DNA of 64,000 nt from Collinsella tanakaei YIT 12063 (GTDB taxonomy: Bacteria > Actinomycetota > Coriobacteriia > Coriobacteriales > Coriobacteriaceae): NCBI RefSeq assembly GCF_000225705.1, contig NZ_JH126468.1, positions 246,818 to 310,817 on the forward strand, read 5' to 3'. Both the position numbers and the translations under genes were made by a program. Shown here piece after piece: positions 34,244 through 44,300 of the stretch (positions are counted from its first letter, which is position 1; each line of letters starts with the position of its first letter). Under the pieces are notes generated by a model, which did no database searches, was not told the DNA's origin, and worked only from the letters and a program-made list of their open reading frames with translations.

Positions 34244-35902
34244 ATGGGCAAGCACAAAGATGACTGCACCTGTAAACATGACCATAAGCATGACCACAAG
34301 CACGGCGAATGCTGCGGCAAGCACGAGCATGAGCACAAGCATGGCGACGGCGAGTGCTGCTGCCACGGCCACGAAGAAGGCCACGTCTGCCAGGCGCCCC
34401 AGCGCGCCGAGGAGTTCCGCGCCCTGCAGCGCGAGCTGTGGACCCGCTCTTACCTGCTAAAGATCACCGAGTTCGACGGGGCCACGGTTGCACCGGAGAA
34501 CGCCGCCCCCGCCCGCGGCGAAGCGATGGCCGCGCTCGCCGGCGAGCACCACCAGATCCTCACCAGCGAACGCGCCCAAAAGCTGGTCCATAAGCTCAAC
34601 AAGGCACTCTCCAAGGGCAAGCTCGACGACGCCCAGCTCGCCGACGAGGTCCGCGTCTTCGAGCGCGACCAACGCGAGGCCATGGCATTCCCCCAGGAAG
34701 AGGTCGAGGCATGGAGCCGCCTCACGTGCGAGGCGGACGCCGTGTGGCACAAGGCAAAGCTCGCCAATGATTGGGATTCTTTCGAGCCCTACATCGACCG
34801 CATGGTCGATGCGCTCAAGCGCCAGGCGGGCTACCTCGACAGCTCCCGCGATCCCTACGACGTCTGGCTGGACCAGTACGAGCGCGGCATGGACGCCGCC
34901 TCTTATGACAAGTTCTTCTCCCAGGTCCGCGAAACCGTGGTTCCACTGGTCCGCGATATCGCCGAGCGCGGCGAGCAGCCCCAGGCGGATTTCCTCACCG
35001 CGCGCGTGCCGGAGAGCGTCCAGCGCAACCTGTCCTTCGACCTTATGAAGCTGGTTGGCTTGGACATGGCCTCCACCACCCTGGCCTTCACCGAGCACCC
35101 GTTCTCGGAGGGCTTCAGCGTGGGCGACGCGCGCGTGGCGACGCACATCTACGAGGACAACCTCATGAGCAACGTCTACTCCGTCATCCATGAGGCCGGC
35201 CACGCCATCTACGAGTTGGGCGTCGACCCCGCCTACGCCTTCACCTGCCTTGAGGGCGGCACCTCCATGGGCATCCATGAGAGCCAGAGCCGCTTCTTCG
35301 AGAACACCGTCGGCCGCTCCCGCGCCTTTATGGGCCCGCTGCTCGCCCTGCTGCGCAAGCACGCGCCGGAGGTCTACAACAACGTGGACGAGGATGCGCT
35401 CTACCGCGCCGTCAACATCGCCCAGCCCTCGCTCATCCGCACCGAGGCAGACGAGCTCACCTACCCGCTGCACATCATGATCCGCTACGAGATCGAGCGC
35501 ATGCTCTTCTCCGGCGAGGCCACGGCCAAGGACGTTCCCGCCCTGTGGGCGCAAAAGACCAAGCAGTACCTTGGCCTGGACGTTCCTACCCACACCGAGG
35601 GCGCCCTGCAGGACACCCACTGGTCCGGTGGCGCGTTTGGCTACTTCCCCAGCTACGCCCTGGGCAGCGCCTACGACGCGCAGTACGTTCCCGCCATGCG
35701 CGCAGCGGGCATCGACCTCGAGGGCGCCTGCGCATCCGGCGACCTGGCCCCGGTGCGCACCTGGCTGGGCGACAACATCTGGCGCTTTGGCCGCGGCAAG
35801 GACGCGCCCGAGCTCATCGCCGGCTCTTGCGGCGCCCCCTTTGACGCCACGTTCTTCTGCGATTACCTCTCCACCAAGTTCCGCGACCTGTACAAACTCT
35901 AA
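34244..35902 (+). CDS. M32-family metallocarboxypeptidase with His/Cys-rich N-terminal tail
   Basis: This 552-aa zinc carboxypeptidase belongs to family M32 (Taq carboxypeptidase). The zinc motif is 'YSVIHEAGHAIYELGV' with the first His near residue 316, followed by 'SMGIHESQSRFFENTVGRS' carrying the third ligand Glu, and 'HWSGGAFGYFPSYALGSAYD' near the end. These are all standard. Residues 4-49 form an added tail with 13 His and 8 Cys (such as 'KHDHKHDHKHGECCGKHEHE'), which should bind metal ions and is not part of the usual family. The start at 34244 is fixed by AGGAGG upstream. Cytoplasmic peptide turnover is the expected role. Confidence 0.92.
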   Translation: MGKHKDDCTCKHDHKHDHKHGECCGKHEHEHKHGDGECCCHGHEEGHVCQAPQRAEEFRALQRELWTRSYLLKITEFDGATVAPENAAPARGEAMAALAGEHHQILTSERAQKLVHKLNKALSKGKLDDAQLADEVRVFERDQREAMAFPQEEVEAWSRLTCEADAVWHKAKLANDWDSFEPYIDRMVDALKRQAGYLDSSRDPYDVWLDQYERGMDAASYDKFFSQVRETVVPLVRDIAERGEQPQADFLTARVPESVQRNLSFDLMKLVGLDMASTTLAFTEHPFSEGFSVGDARVATHIYEDNLMSNVYSVIHEAGHAIYELGVDPAYAFTCLEGGTSMGIHESQSRFFENTVGRSRAFMGPLLALLRKHAPEVYNNVDEDALYRAVNIAQPSLIRTEADELTYPLHIMIRYEIERMLFSGEATAKDVPALWAQKTKQYLGLDVPTHTEGALQDTHWSGGAFGYFPSYALGSAYDAQYVPAMRAAGIDLEGACASGDLAPVRTWLGDNIWRFGRGKDAPELIAGSCGAPFDATFFCDYLSTKFRDLYKL

Positions 35903-35968
35903 AGTTCGGCAACGCGGCGCGGCCACCTGCCGCCGCATCAGCTTGCGCCTTTGGACGAGCATCGCTTT

Positions 35969-35998
35969 GGGCGGCCCCACGCGGGTCGCCCTTTTCTT
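35969..35998 (+). terminator. Rho-independent terminator of the M32 gene
   Basis: A 9-bp stem GGGCGGCCC/GGGTCGCCC with one wobble and a 5-nt loop is followed by TTTTCTTT. Confidence 0.85.
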
Positions 35999-36177
35999 TG
36001 GAACGCGACGGCGAACGGCACCGTGAAGCGGCGAGCGGCAGATGGCATTTCTCACCGATGCAAATGGGTATCCTGTTGCCTAACGTAGACCGTTCTGAAG
36101 CCGAGCGGCGGCCGCGACGCCCCGTAGCCAGCGCGCGGCACCGTCCTTGAGCCCAGAACCCGTTCGAAGGAGCACCC

Positions 36178-37143
36178 ATGCTCTACGCAATCTTCAACCT
36201 CTTTGGCGGCCTTATAGGCCTCGTCCTCATCCTGCTTGTGATCGCAGCGCTCACCGGCAACGTCTTCTTTGTGGTCAAGCAGCAGCACGCCGTCATCATC
36301 GAGCGCCTGGGCAAGTTCCACCGCATCGTCGGCGCGGGGTTCCACGCCAAGATCCCCTTCATCGACCGCAAGGCCGCCACGGTAAGCCTTCGCACCATGA
36401 AGAACGGATTCGATATCGACGTGAAGACCGAGGACAACGTCACCATCGGCCTGGAAGTCTCCGCCCAGTACCACGTCAGCTATGACATGGGCTCCAGTCC
36501 CGCGGATTCCGGCGTGTACAAGAGCTACTACATGCTGCAGCAGCCCGTCGCCCAGATGCGCGACTTCATTACGGATGCCCTGCGCTCTTCCATCCCCGTC
36601 TACACGTTGGACGAGGTCTTTGCCAAGAAGGACGACATCGCCAAGGACGTCAACGCCACCGTCTCCGAGCAGATGGACGCCTACGGCTTCACCCTGGTCT
36701 CCACGCTGATCACCAAGATCGCGCTGCCGGCAGAGGTCGAGGACTCCATGAATCAGATCAACGCCGCCCAGCGCACCAAGGCCGCGGCGCAGGACCTGGC
36801 CGAGGCGGACCGCATCCGCCGCGTCACCGAGGCCAAGGCTGAGGCGGAGGCCATGGAGAAGGCCGGCGAGGGCATCGCCAACCAGCGCAAAGCCATCGCC
36901 CTGGGCATCAAGGACTCGCTTGAGACCATCCAGGAGACCGGCGTGGGCAACGACGAGGCCAACCAGCTGTTCATGTTCACCCAGTGGACCGAGATGATGA
37001 GCGAGTTCGCCAAGAGCGGCAAGGCCGCGACGGTGGTTTTGCCCACGGACTTCCGCGACTCCACCAGCATGTTCGAGCAGATCATCACCGCGGACCAAGC
37101 CGGCGAGGGCATCAAGGTCCCCGCCGTGGACCCGGTCGAGTAG
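36178..37143 (+). CDS. SPFH/Band 7 (stomatin-like) membrane protein
   Basis: This 321-aa protein has an N-terminal membrane helix ('FGGLIGLVLILLVIAALTGN'), the SPFH domain ('QHAVIIERLGKFHRIVGAGF', 'IPFIDRKAATVSLRTM', 'VKTEDNVTIGLEVSAQYHV') and a long Ala/Glu-rich coiled coil ('AAQDLAEADRIRRVTEAKAE'). Stomatin-like proteins form oligomeric rings and microdomains in the membrane and often regulate proteases. No NfeD or protease partner is adjacent. The ribosome site is GAAGGAG. Confidence 0.9.
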   Translation: MLYAIFNLFGGLIGLVLILLVIAALTGNVFFVVKQQHAVIIERLGKFHRIVGAGFHAKIPFIDRKAATVSLRTMKNGFDIDVKTEDNVTIGLEVSAQYHVSYDMGSSPADSGVYKSYYMLQQPVAQMRDFITDALRSSIPVYTLDEVFAKKDDIAKDVNATVSEQMDAYGFTLVSTLITKIALPAEVEDSMNQINAAQRTKAAAQDLAEADRIRRVTEAKAEAEAMEKAGEGIANQRKAIALGIKDSLETIQETGVGNDEANQLFMFTQWTEMMSEFAKSGKAATVVLPTDFRDSTSMFEQIITADQAGEGIKVPAVDPVE

Positions 37144-37190
37144 TACCTCGCCCGCTCGCGCAAGGCGACTCCCGGCGTCAAGCGCGTCAA

Positions 37191-37236
37191 ACGGCAGCAG
37201 CCCCGATCTCGCATGGAGGTCGGGGCCGTTTTTTCA
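37191..37236 (+). terminator. Rho-independent terminator of the SPFH gene
   Basis: The stem CCCCGATCT/AGGTCGGGG, extended by ACGG/CCGT, is followed by six T residues. Confidence 0.85.
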
Positions 37237-37343
37237 CAAACGCCTATTAAGCTAATCTTGTTGCTGCGGAGCTTCGCAAGCGCTTCGAATCGAATGTGCC
37301 AACGGTAGAGCTAGGTGAAGTCCTCTCGATTTCCACGAAGACA

Positions 37344-37799
37344 TTAAAGCCGCAAGATCATGACGGGTAAATATGGGAAGACCCGTTGCGTTCGCATTCG
37401 CGGTGAGCTTGCTGAAATTTGTTTTTGCACCTGCTCGATGGGCATGCCTTTGCCGATTGCGTGTATGGCCAGCGTGCGTCGGAACTTATGAGGATGTACC
37501 CTACCAATCTGCGCTTTCTCCCCCAGCGCCTTGATCCTCTTCTCGATTGTGCAGACGCTCAGCCGTTGTGCCCTCCCATCGAAAGACTCACTCTCGATTT
37601 TGGCAAAGGATTTGATCCGTCCAACCTTCGCTATATGCGGTTGTTTTACCAGGCATTTCCAATTTGTGACGCACTGCGTCACGAATTGAGCTGGACTCAC
37701 TATCGAAGGCTTTCCCGTATATCCGACCCCGACGCCCGCATGTGGTACATGAATGAATGCGCAGACGCGAAGTGGAGTACACGTCAGCTCGAGCGTCAA
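37344..37799 (-). pseudogene. tyrosine recombinase (integrase) remnant
   Basis: The minus-strand frame contains 'TIEKRIKALGEKAQIGRVHP' followed by 'HKFRRTLAIHAIGKGMPIEQ' and VQKQ. This is the His-x-x-Arg part of the catalytic domain of XerC/phage-type integrases. The catalytic Tyr segment is missing: the sequence after VQKQ becomes unrelated. The N-terminal half is also absent. It marks a former mobile element between the SPFH and HIT genes. The gap 37237-37871 holds only this fragment. Confidence 0.65.
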
Positions 37800-37871
37800 A
37801 CCAACACGATGTTTCGAGAGCGCCTGCTGGCGAGCAAGGATAAGGAGCCAGTTTCAGCAGCCTCTGCTCGC

Positions 37872-38306
37872 TTACAGGTTGTCGATAATTGCCTGGGTGA
37901 TTTCGTCGTACTGAGCCGGCTCGAGCGTGATGCGGCCGGGGTTCATGGCGAATACGTCGCCAAACTCAAACGGGTCGTCCTTGTACTTGGGGACGATATG
38001 CACGTGTAGATGATGCATGGTATCGCCGTAAGCACCAAAGTTAATTTTGTCGGGGTTGAACGCCTTGTGCAGCGCAGCTGCGACGTGGCGGACATCGGCC
38101 ATAAAGGCGGCGGCGTCTTCCTCGGACATGCAGGAGATGTCATCGACGTGCTGCTTGGAGGCCACGATTACGCGACCCTTGTGGCTCTGCTCCTTAAACA
38201 GGATGAGCTTGCTGGCGGGCAGGTCGAGCATGGGGATGCCAAAGGCATCGACGAGCGTGTTGTCGGTCCCGCACATGCAGTACGAGCAATCGGTGTGTCG
38301 TTCCAT
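37872..38306 (-). CDS. HIT-family nucleotide hydrolase/transferase
   Basis: This 144-aa protein has the His-triad motif 'HHLHVHIVPKYKDD' near its C-terminus and a CxxC-type zinc pair near the start ('TDCSYCMCG'), as in Hint/HinT-like enzymes that hydrolyse nucleoside phosphoramidates. I chose the ATG at 38306 with AGGATC upstream, because the longer frame to 38486 has no family match. It stands alone. Confidence 0.88.
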   Translation of the reverse strand: MERHTDCSYCMCGTDNTLVDAFGIPMLDLPASKLILFKEQSHKGRVIVASKQHVDDISCMSEEDAAAFMADVRHVAAALHKAFNPDKINFGAYGDTMHHLHVHIVPKYKDDPFEFGDVFAMNPGRITLEPAQYDEITQAIIDNL

Positions 38307-38406
38307 GGTGATCCTTTCGATCTGGTCAACAATGAATGTCGCTTTTGCAGCAGGTGCAATCCCCCCCCGTTTGCACCACCAGATAATGGACAGATACAAC
38401 GCATGC

Positions 38407-38440
38407 GCAGTGGATACGAAATCGATTTCGCATCCACTGC
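38407..38440. repeat. 34-bp near-perfect palindrome
   Basis: This 34-bp sequence equals its own reverse complement except at one symmetric pair. It is centred on ATCGAT and lies about 100 nt upstream of the HIT gene and 90 nt downstream of the DMT transporter gene. There is no T-run on either side, so it is not a standard terminator. An operator or recombination site are options. Confidence 0.6.
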
Positions 38441-38474
38441 TGCCATGATACTGCCAACGAGTTGTCACTATTAG

Positions 38475-38486
38475 GTGAACGTTCAC
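38475..38486. promoter_or_regulatory. 12-bp palindrome GTGAACGTTCAC
   Basis: A perfect 12-bp palindrome resembling TetR-family half-site arrangements lies 45 nt beyond the transporter stop and 170 nt before the HIT start. No regulator gene is adjacent, so the cognate protein is unknown. Confidence 0.4.
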
Positions 38487-38530
38487 TTTTTAATTGTTTG
38501 TTTTATAAACGCGAATCCGACAGCACGCTT

Positions 38531-39568
38531 CTACGCCGTCAGGAACACCATGAAGATGATGAGGGCGAAGCCGACGATGTCCGTGGGGGCGAAGAAGGTT
38601 CCCAGGAACAAGGCGCTGGTCACTGTGGCGGAAACGGGCTCCACCGTGCCCAGCAGGCTGGCGCGCACAGAGCCAATGTCTTTCACGCCCTGCAGGTACA
38701 GCGCGTACGCCAAACAAGATCCCACAAAGATCAGCACCAGCAGCGCGCCCCAGCCCACGCCGTCCAAAGCGGGTACGTTGTTCCACGGCTGGATAAAAAT
38801 CGAGCTCACAATGCCTGAGATAAACATCGCCGTACCCGTAACGATGGACGAGCCGTAGATAGGCAGGATGCTGGTGGGAATGATGGACATGCACGCGGCT
38901 CCCACCGCGGCGATAAGTCCAACAGCCAAGCCCTCGGGCGGAATCGCCAGCTGGGTGGGGTCGCCACCCGTAGCGATAAGGTACGTGCCGCCAAATGCCA
39001 AAAGCAAGCCGGCGAGCTCGCGACGACGCGGCAGGCGCCGCACGGTCACGCACGTATACGCCATAATCAGCACCAGCTGCAAGCATTGCAGCACCGTGGC
39101 CGTTCCAGCATTGGTAAGGCGCACCGCCAACAGGTAGAAGAACTGATTGAAGAACACGCCGAACGCGGCAAGGAGTAGCAGTGTCTTAAGGTGCTTGGGC
39201 GTGGTGAGTAGCGTGAACAAACGCTTACGGTCGAACATCAGCACCACAATCAAAAATGTGGCGCCCGCCAAGATCTGGCGTATGCAGGTGAGCCACATGG
39301 TGTCGATGTCGTAATTCGCAAACAAAAAGCTGGCGCACGTACCCGAGAATCCCCAGAACGTACCGCCGGCGAGCGTCGCGACAACGCCCACCAGAGCTTG
39401 GCGCGCCGCCTTATCATTCAGACGTTCACGCCATGCCTTGCGCTGAGCACGCGACATAGCGTCGCGACCGTCAGACGGCATGTGCTCCTCGTCCACCGCG
39501 TTCTCGGCAATAGCCTCCGCGGCATGCGCCCCTGTCTGATTCTCCGACCCGGCAAGCTTGCTTGTCAT
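38531..39568 (-). CDS. EamA/DMT-superfamily membrane transporter
   Basis: This 345-aa membrane protein has about ten helices in two EamA repeats: 'LVGVVATLAGGTFWGFSGTC', 'NQFFYLLAVRLTNAGTATVL' in the first, and 'GLIAAVGAACMSIIPTSI', 'YALYLQGVKDIGSVRASLLG', 'TVEPVSATVTSALFLG' in the second. Such proteins export metabolites or amino acids; the substrate is not readable. About 50 polar residues precede the first helix, which is longer than usual, so the real start may be further in (Met at residue 30 or 38). Confidence 0.85.
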   Translation of the reverse strand: MTSKLAGSENQTGAHAAEAIAENAVDEEHMPSDGRDAMSRAQRKAWRERLNDKAARQALVGVVATLAGGTFWGFSGTCASFLFANYDIDTMWLTCIRQILAGATFLIVVLMFDRKRLFTLLTTPKHLKTLLLLAAFGVFFNQFFYLLAVRLTNAGTATVLQCLQLVLIMAYTCVTVRRLPRRRELAGLLLAFGGTYLIATGGDPTQLAIPPEGLAVGLIAAVGAACMSIIPTSILPIYGSSIVTGTAMFISGIVSSIFIQPWNNVPALDGVGWGALLVLIFVGSCLAYALYLQGVKDIGSVRASLLGTVEPVSATVTSALFLGTFFAPTDIVGFALIIFMVFLTA

Positions 39569-39777
39569 GCGATTCTTCTCCCGTCATTCGTCCCCATAGG
39601 CGTCCACCATATCGCACAACCACGCGCTGCAACAACACCAAAACGCAAGGTCACGGCAACTTTTTTATAGCGTTGCCCAAAACGATGCATCACGCTAAAG
39701 CATATACTGGGACAAGAAGGGCGCGAGTTCGGCGCCCGCCTAGATCGAACGCCGCCAATCGGCAGACGGAGGACGCC

Positions 39778-40146
39778 ATGGACCGCACCATGCAAGAGGC
39801 CATCGATATCATCGCAAGCGATTCCGCCATCGGCGAGATTGTGGACGAGCGCCTGGCGCAGGCGAGCGCCCGTCCCCGCAAAGCGCTCATCTCCCTCAAG
39901 AAACAAGAGATCTCATCCGCGCTCCAGCTCAACGTCTCCCCCAACAGCTGGCTTGTCGGCGCCCTCAAGACGCTCACCCAGCAAGACGGCAGCTTCGCCT
40001 ACCCTCCCGCGGTCCTCGCCTCTGCGCTGGGCTGCAGCGAAGACCTCGTCCAAGCGGCGCTCGATAACGTGGACGAGGTGCCGCTCGAAGAGCGCTACCC
40101 GCTTGCCGTATCCGTCGCCCGGCTCATGCTTATCCTGAGTCGCTGA
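39778..40146 (+). CDS. hypothetical protein
   Basis: A 122-aa mostly helical, soluble protein starting at an ATG with GGAGG 6 nt upstream. Pieces such as 'ISLKKQEISSALQLNVSPNS' and 'AYPPAVLASALGCSEDLVQA' look like winged or helix-turn-helix segments, but I recognise no family. It converges with the membrane protein at 40155. Confidence 0.6.
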   Translation: MDRTMQEAIDIIASDSAIGEIVDERLAQASARPRKALISLKKQEISSALQLNVSPNSWLVGALKTLTQQDGSFAYPPAVLASALGCSEDLVQAALDNVDEVPLEERYPLAVSVARLMLILSR

Positions 40147-40154
40147 CGCCGACG

Positions 40155-40982
40155 CTATTCGATAGGATCTCCCGCCGCAAGCGGACTATCCACATCTCGC
40201 GCCCCCACCAACGTGCCGGTCTCTGGATACCAGCGAACCTCTGCCAGCGGCTCCTCCAGCACGCGCTCGACCTGGGGCCAATCCGAAGCGTTGACGGAAA
40301 GGTGCGCGCTCGCCCGACGGGCATCCGCCGCCGCGACGTCCTCGTAAAGATCGACCTCGATCGTGGTGGGCGTAAGCATGGAGCCGCGGCCGCTCGGACG
40401 GTTGACGCTCGCGCCGTAGAACGCGAACTCATCCTGCCTCCACCCACCAGAGAGGTCGTCGAGAACCTCGCCGCATGAAAGCGCACCGGCCGCAACGGAG
40501 AACGCCGCCATAGCGCCGCAAAACACCACAAGGGCGGCCGAGCCGGTATGTTTATACGCTATGGGGTTCTTCTTGCGATAACGGCGATAGCAAACGGCCA
40601 CCGCGCCAAAGGCGATCGCGAGCGCGATTCCAACCACGCCGGTCTCGTCCGCAGAGGAAAGCGCCCCCATGGCAAAGATAAACGCCACGCCGTAGCAAAG
40701 AAATCCCAGGACAACGCCTTTGAGCTCCCTGCCAAGCTGGGCGGGGTCGATATGGGCGCGATGCAGGCGCTGCAGATAGAGACACGGCGTGAAGAGCGCC
40801 ATCGAGATGCCAAACAGAATAAAGCCAACGCCAACGGACGCGCGGTTATACAGCCCCGCCGCGCCAATGCTCGTGCAAAACCGGCTGTACACAAGCGTGC
40901 CCAGGGCGGCGAAGAGAAACGCGCAGCCAACCATGGCGACAACCGCCTGGCCGCGACCCTCCGCAGTGGTAAAGCGCTTCAT
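40155..40982 (-). CDS. multi-pass membrane protein, function unknown
   Basis: This 275-aa protein has about five hydrophobic helices in the first 170 residues ('AVVAMVGCAFLFAALGTLVY', 'VGVGFILFGISMALFTPCLY', 'VVLGFLCYGVAFIFAMGAL') and a C-terminal domain of about 100 residues with beta-rich sequence ('MLTPTTIEVDLYED'), probably outside the membrane. I see no catalytic motif. It has its own gap upstream and appears monocistronic. Confidence 0.65.
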   Translation of the reverse strand: MKRFTTAEGRGQAVVAMVGCAFLFAALGTLVYSRFCTSIGAAGLYNRASVGVGFILFGISMALFTPCLYLQRLHRAHIDPAQLGRELKGVVLGFLCYGVAFIFAMGALSSADETGVVGIALAIAFGAVAVCYRRYRKKNPIAYKHTGSAALVVFCGAMAAFSVAAGALSCGEVLDDLSGGWRQDEFAFYGASVNRPSGRGSMLTPTTIEVDLYEDVAAADARRASAHLSVNASDWPQVERVLEEPLAEVRWYPETGTLVGARDVDSPLAAGDPIE

Positions 40983-41302
40983 CTGTAAAACCCCTATCGA
41001 TATCGTCGGCTATTGCAGGATACCATCGCGCTTCAAGCCGCAACACCCTGTTTCGGCGGCGGGTACCAGGTGACGCCGACAAACGGTGGCAAAAACAAGA
41101 GCCGCGAGCATTCCGCAAGCACCGCCAAGGCCCAATTGTCCCCGCACTGCAACCACGCACCCTCTAACGGGTAAGCTATGCCTTAGGCAAATTCACATCG
41201 GATCGCATCGCCGCGAGCGCCAAGCGCGTGCATGCCGCATAAAGCACGCCGCGCGCCGCAAGCCCCGCCGCCCGCGACCCGCCACCGCAGAATAGGAGCA
41301 CC
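40983..41302. other. divergent intergenic region
   Basis: These 320 nt separate the divergently transcribed membrane protein and M16C peptidase. I find no repeat, RNA gene or strong promoter box; it presumably contains both promoters. Confidence 0.4.
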
Positions 41303-44300
41303 ATGACCATATCGCAAACCGGCGCCATCCAGCGCGCCGCCGCGCTTCTGGGCAAAAACCCCGTCATCCACGGCTTCACCGTCCTTAGCGACCAGGACGT
41401 CCCCGAGCTCGACACCCACGCCTACGTCATGCGCCATGACGCATCGGGCGCGCGCCTGCTGTACCTGCCCTGCGAGGACGAGAACAAGTCGTTCTCCATC
41501 GGTTTCAAGACCCCGCCCGCAGACGACACCGGCGTCTTCCACATCCTGGAGCACTCGGTTTTGTGCGGCTCCGAGCGCTATCCCGTCAAGGAGCCCTTCG
41601 TCGACCTCATCAAGAGCTCCATGCAGACGTTCCTCAACGCCATGACCTACCCGGACAAGACCGTCTACCCGGTCGCCTCCACTAACGAGCAGGACCTCAT
41701 GAACCTGGCGAGCGTCTACATGGACGCCGTGCTCAACCCTGCCATCTACACCAAGCCCGCCATCTTCGAGCAGGAGGGCTGGCACTACGAGCTGGACGTT
41801 CCCCAGGGCGGCCAGCTTGAAGACGGCACCCTGCGCTACAACGGCGTGGTCTTCAACGAGATGAAGGGCGCCCTTTCCGACCCCATGGACGTGCTGGACA
41901 ACGCCGTCACCGCGGCGCTGTTCCCCAACACCGCCTACGCGCACGAGTCCGGCGGCAACCCGCGCGCCATCCCGCAGCTAACCTACCAGGACTTCCTGGA
42001 TAACCACGCGCGCCACTACAACCTTGCCAACAGCTACATCACCCTCTATGGCGACCTCGATGCCGATCGCATGCTCGCGTTTTTGGACGATGAGTTCTTG
42101 TCGCGCGACAACGCCGCCTCGCGCGCGTGCGCCGGCGACCCCAACCCGCTCGAGCGCCAGGAGCCCGTGGTCTGCGACTATGCTTCCATCCAGATGGACA
42201 CCACGCCGGAGAACGCCCTGGTAGGCATGGCCTACGTGCTGGGCGACGCCCTGGATCGCAAGCGCATCGTCGCCGCAGACCTGTTGATGGACTCCCTCAT
42301 GGGCTCCAACGAGGCCCCCGTCAAGAAGGCCATCATGGCGGCCGGCTTGGGCGGCAACGTCACCTACTACACCGCCGGCGACATGCTGCAGCCCTACGGC
42401 CTCATCATGTTGCAAAACGCTAAGCCGCAGGTGGCGCGCCAGCTTCGCCAGATCATCCAGGACGAGTGCCGCCGCCTGGTAGAACAAGGCGTGCCGCGCG
42501 ACCGCCTGGAGGCGGCCATCTCCAACGACGAGTACGACCTGCGCCAACGCGACTACGGCATCGCCGACGGCGTCGCCATCTCCTGCGACGTCCTGAGCAC
42601 CTGGCTCTACGACGATGACGCCGCCACCCTGGCCCTTAGCTACACCCCCATCTATGCAGAGCTGCGCCGCGAGCTTGACGGCACCTACTTTGAGGACCTG
42701 CTGCGCGACCTGGTGCTCGAGAGCGACCACAACGCGCTGGCAGAGCTCATCCCCACGGGCGCCGCATCCGCCGCGCTCGACGCGGACGCCGCAGATGCCG
42801 CGGATGAGGACGAGCTAGAGAACGCCGACCTCGAAACCGGCGCCCCCTCAGCCGACGCCGGCGAGGCAGCAGAGCTCGCAGCCATCAAAGCATCCCTTAC
42901 CCATGAGCAGCTGCAGCAGATCGTGGACGATGTCGAGCGCCTGCGCGCCCAGCAAGAGGCGGAGGACTCACCCGAGGCCAAGGCAACGCTGCCGCGCCTG
43001 CACGTGTCGGACATCGGCCCGGCCCGCCCGGAGCCCAAACCCGTGCTTGACACCGCGACGCCGCTGCCCTGTCTCAAGCACAACATCCCCACGCATCGTT
43101 TGGCCTACGCGCTCACCTACTTCGACATCTCGCACCTGAGCTACGCAGAGCTGCCCTACGTCACCATCCTCTCCCGCCTGATGCAGCAGCTGGCCACCAA
43201 GCGCCGCAGCGCCGCGGAACTGGACAGCTATATCGACTCCAACCTGGGCTTCCTCTCCTTCCGCGCGGAGGTCATCAGCCAGCCCAACTGGAAGCTCGCC
43301 GCACCCAAGCTCACCGTCGCCGCCGGCGCCCTCTCCGAGAAGATCGATGCCCTGGCGCAGATCCCCGCCGAGGTCTGGAGCGAGACGCTCTTCGAGGATA
43401 TTGACCGCATCCACGATGTACTGGTCCAGATGCGCATCGGCGCGGAGCAGAGCTTCCTCAACGCCGGCCACGCCGCCGCGCTGGCACGCGCTATGAGCTA
43501 TGTGTCGCCCGCCTCCGTGGTCGCCCAGCAGCTTTCCGGCGTAGACTTCTACCGCTTCCTGCGCGACCTGCTCGACAACTTCGATGAGCGCAAGGAAGAT
43601 CTTGTCGCCAAACTGCAGGAGCTCCAGACGCGCATCTTCACCTCCACCAACACCGTGACCAGCTTCACCGGTTCGGACGATGACTACCAGCGCTATTGGA
43701 AGGTCGCCGGCAACCTGGGCCTTACACCCCGCACCGCCCCTGCCAAGGAGCTCTACGTTCCCATGCCGGAGCCGCGTCGCGAGGCCTTCATCATCCCCTC
43801 GGACGTGTGCTACGTTGCCCGCAGCACCGACCCCCGCGTACTCGACATCCAGATGGACGGTACCTGGGCCGTTGCCGCGCAGGCGGTCACGTACGAGTAC
43901 CTGTGGAACGAGATCCGCGTCAAGGGCGGCGCCTACGGCTGCGGCTTCCGCGCCATGATGGACCGTCAGCTGGCCTTCTACACCTACCGCGACCCGGCGA
44001 TCGACCCCTCTCTGGAGCGCATCGCGCGCGCCGGCGAGTGGCTCAGCACCTTCGAGCCCACGCAGGATGCCTTCGAGGGTATGGTGGTCAGCTGCGCTTC
44101 CGGCTTTGACGCGCCCATCAAGCCCTACGCGCTCACCAAGCGCCAGGACAACGAATGCTTTGCCAAGCGGCCCGCCAACTGGCGCCTTGAACTGCGTGAG
44201 CAGCTGCTCAAGGCAACGCCCGAGGATCTGCGCCAGCTTGGCAAAACCGTCACGCGTGTAGCGGAGGCCGCTCCGGCATGCGTCTTTGGCGGGCGCGACA

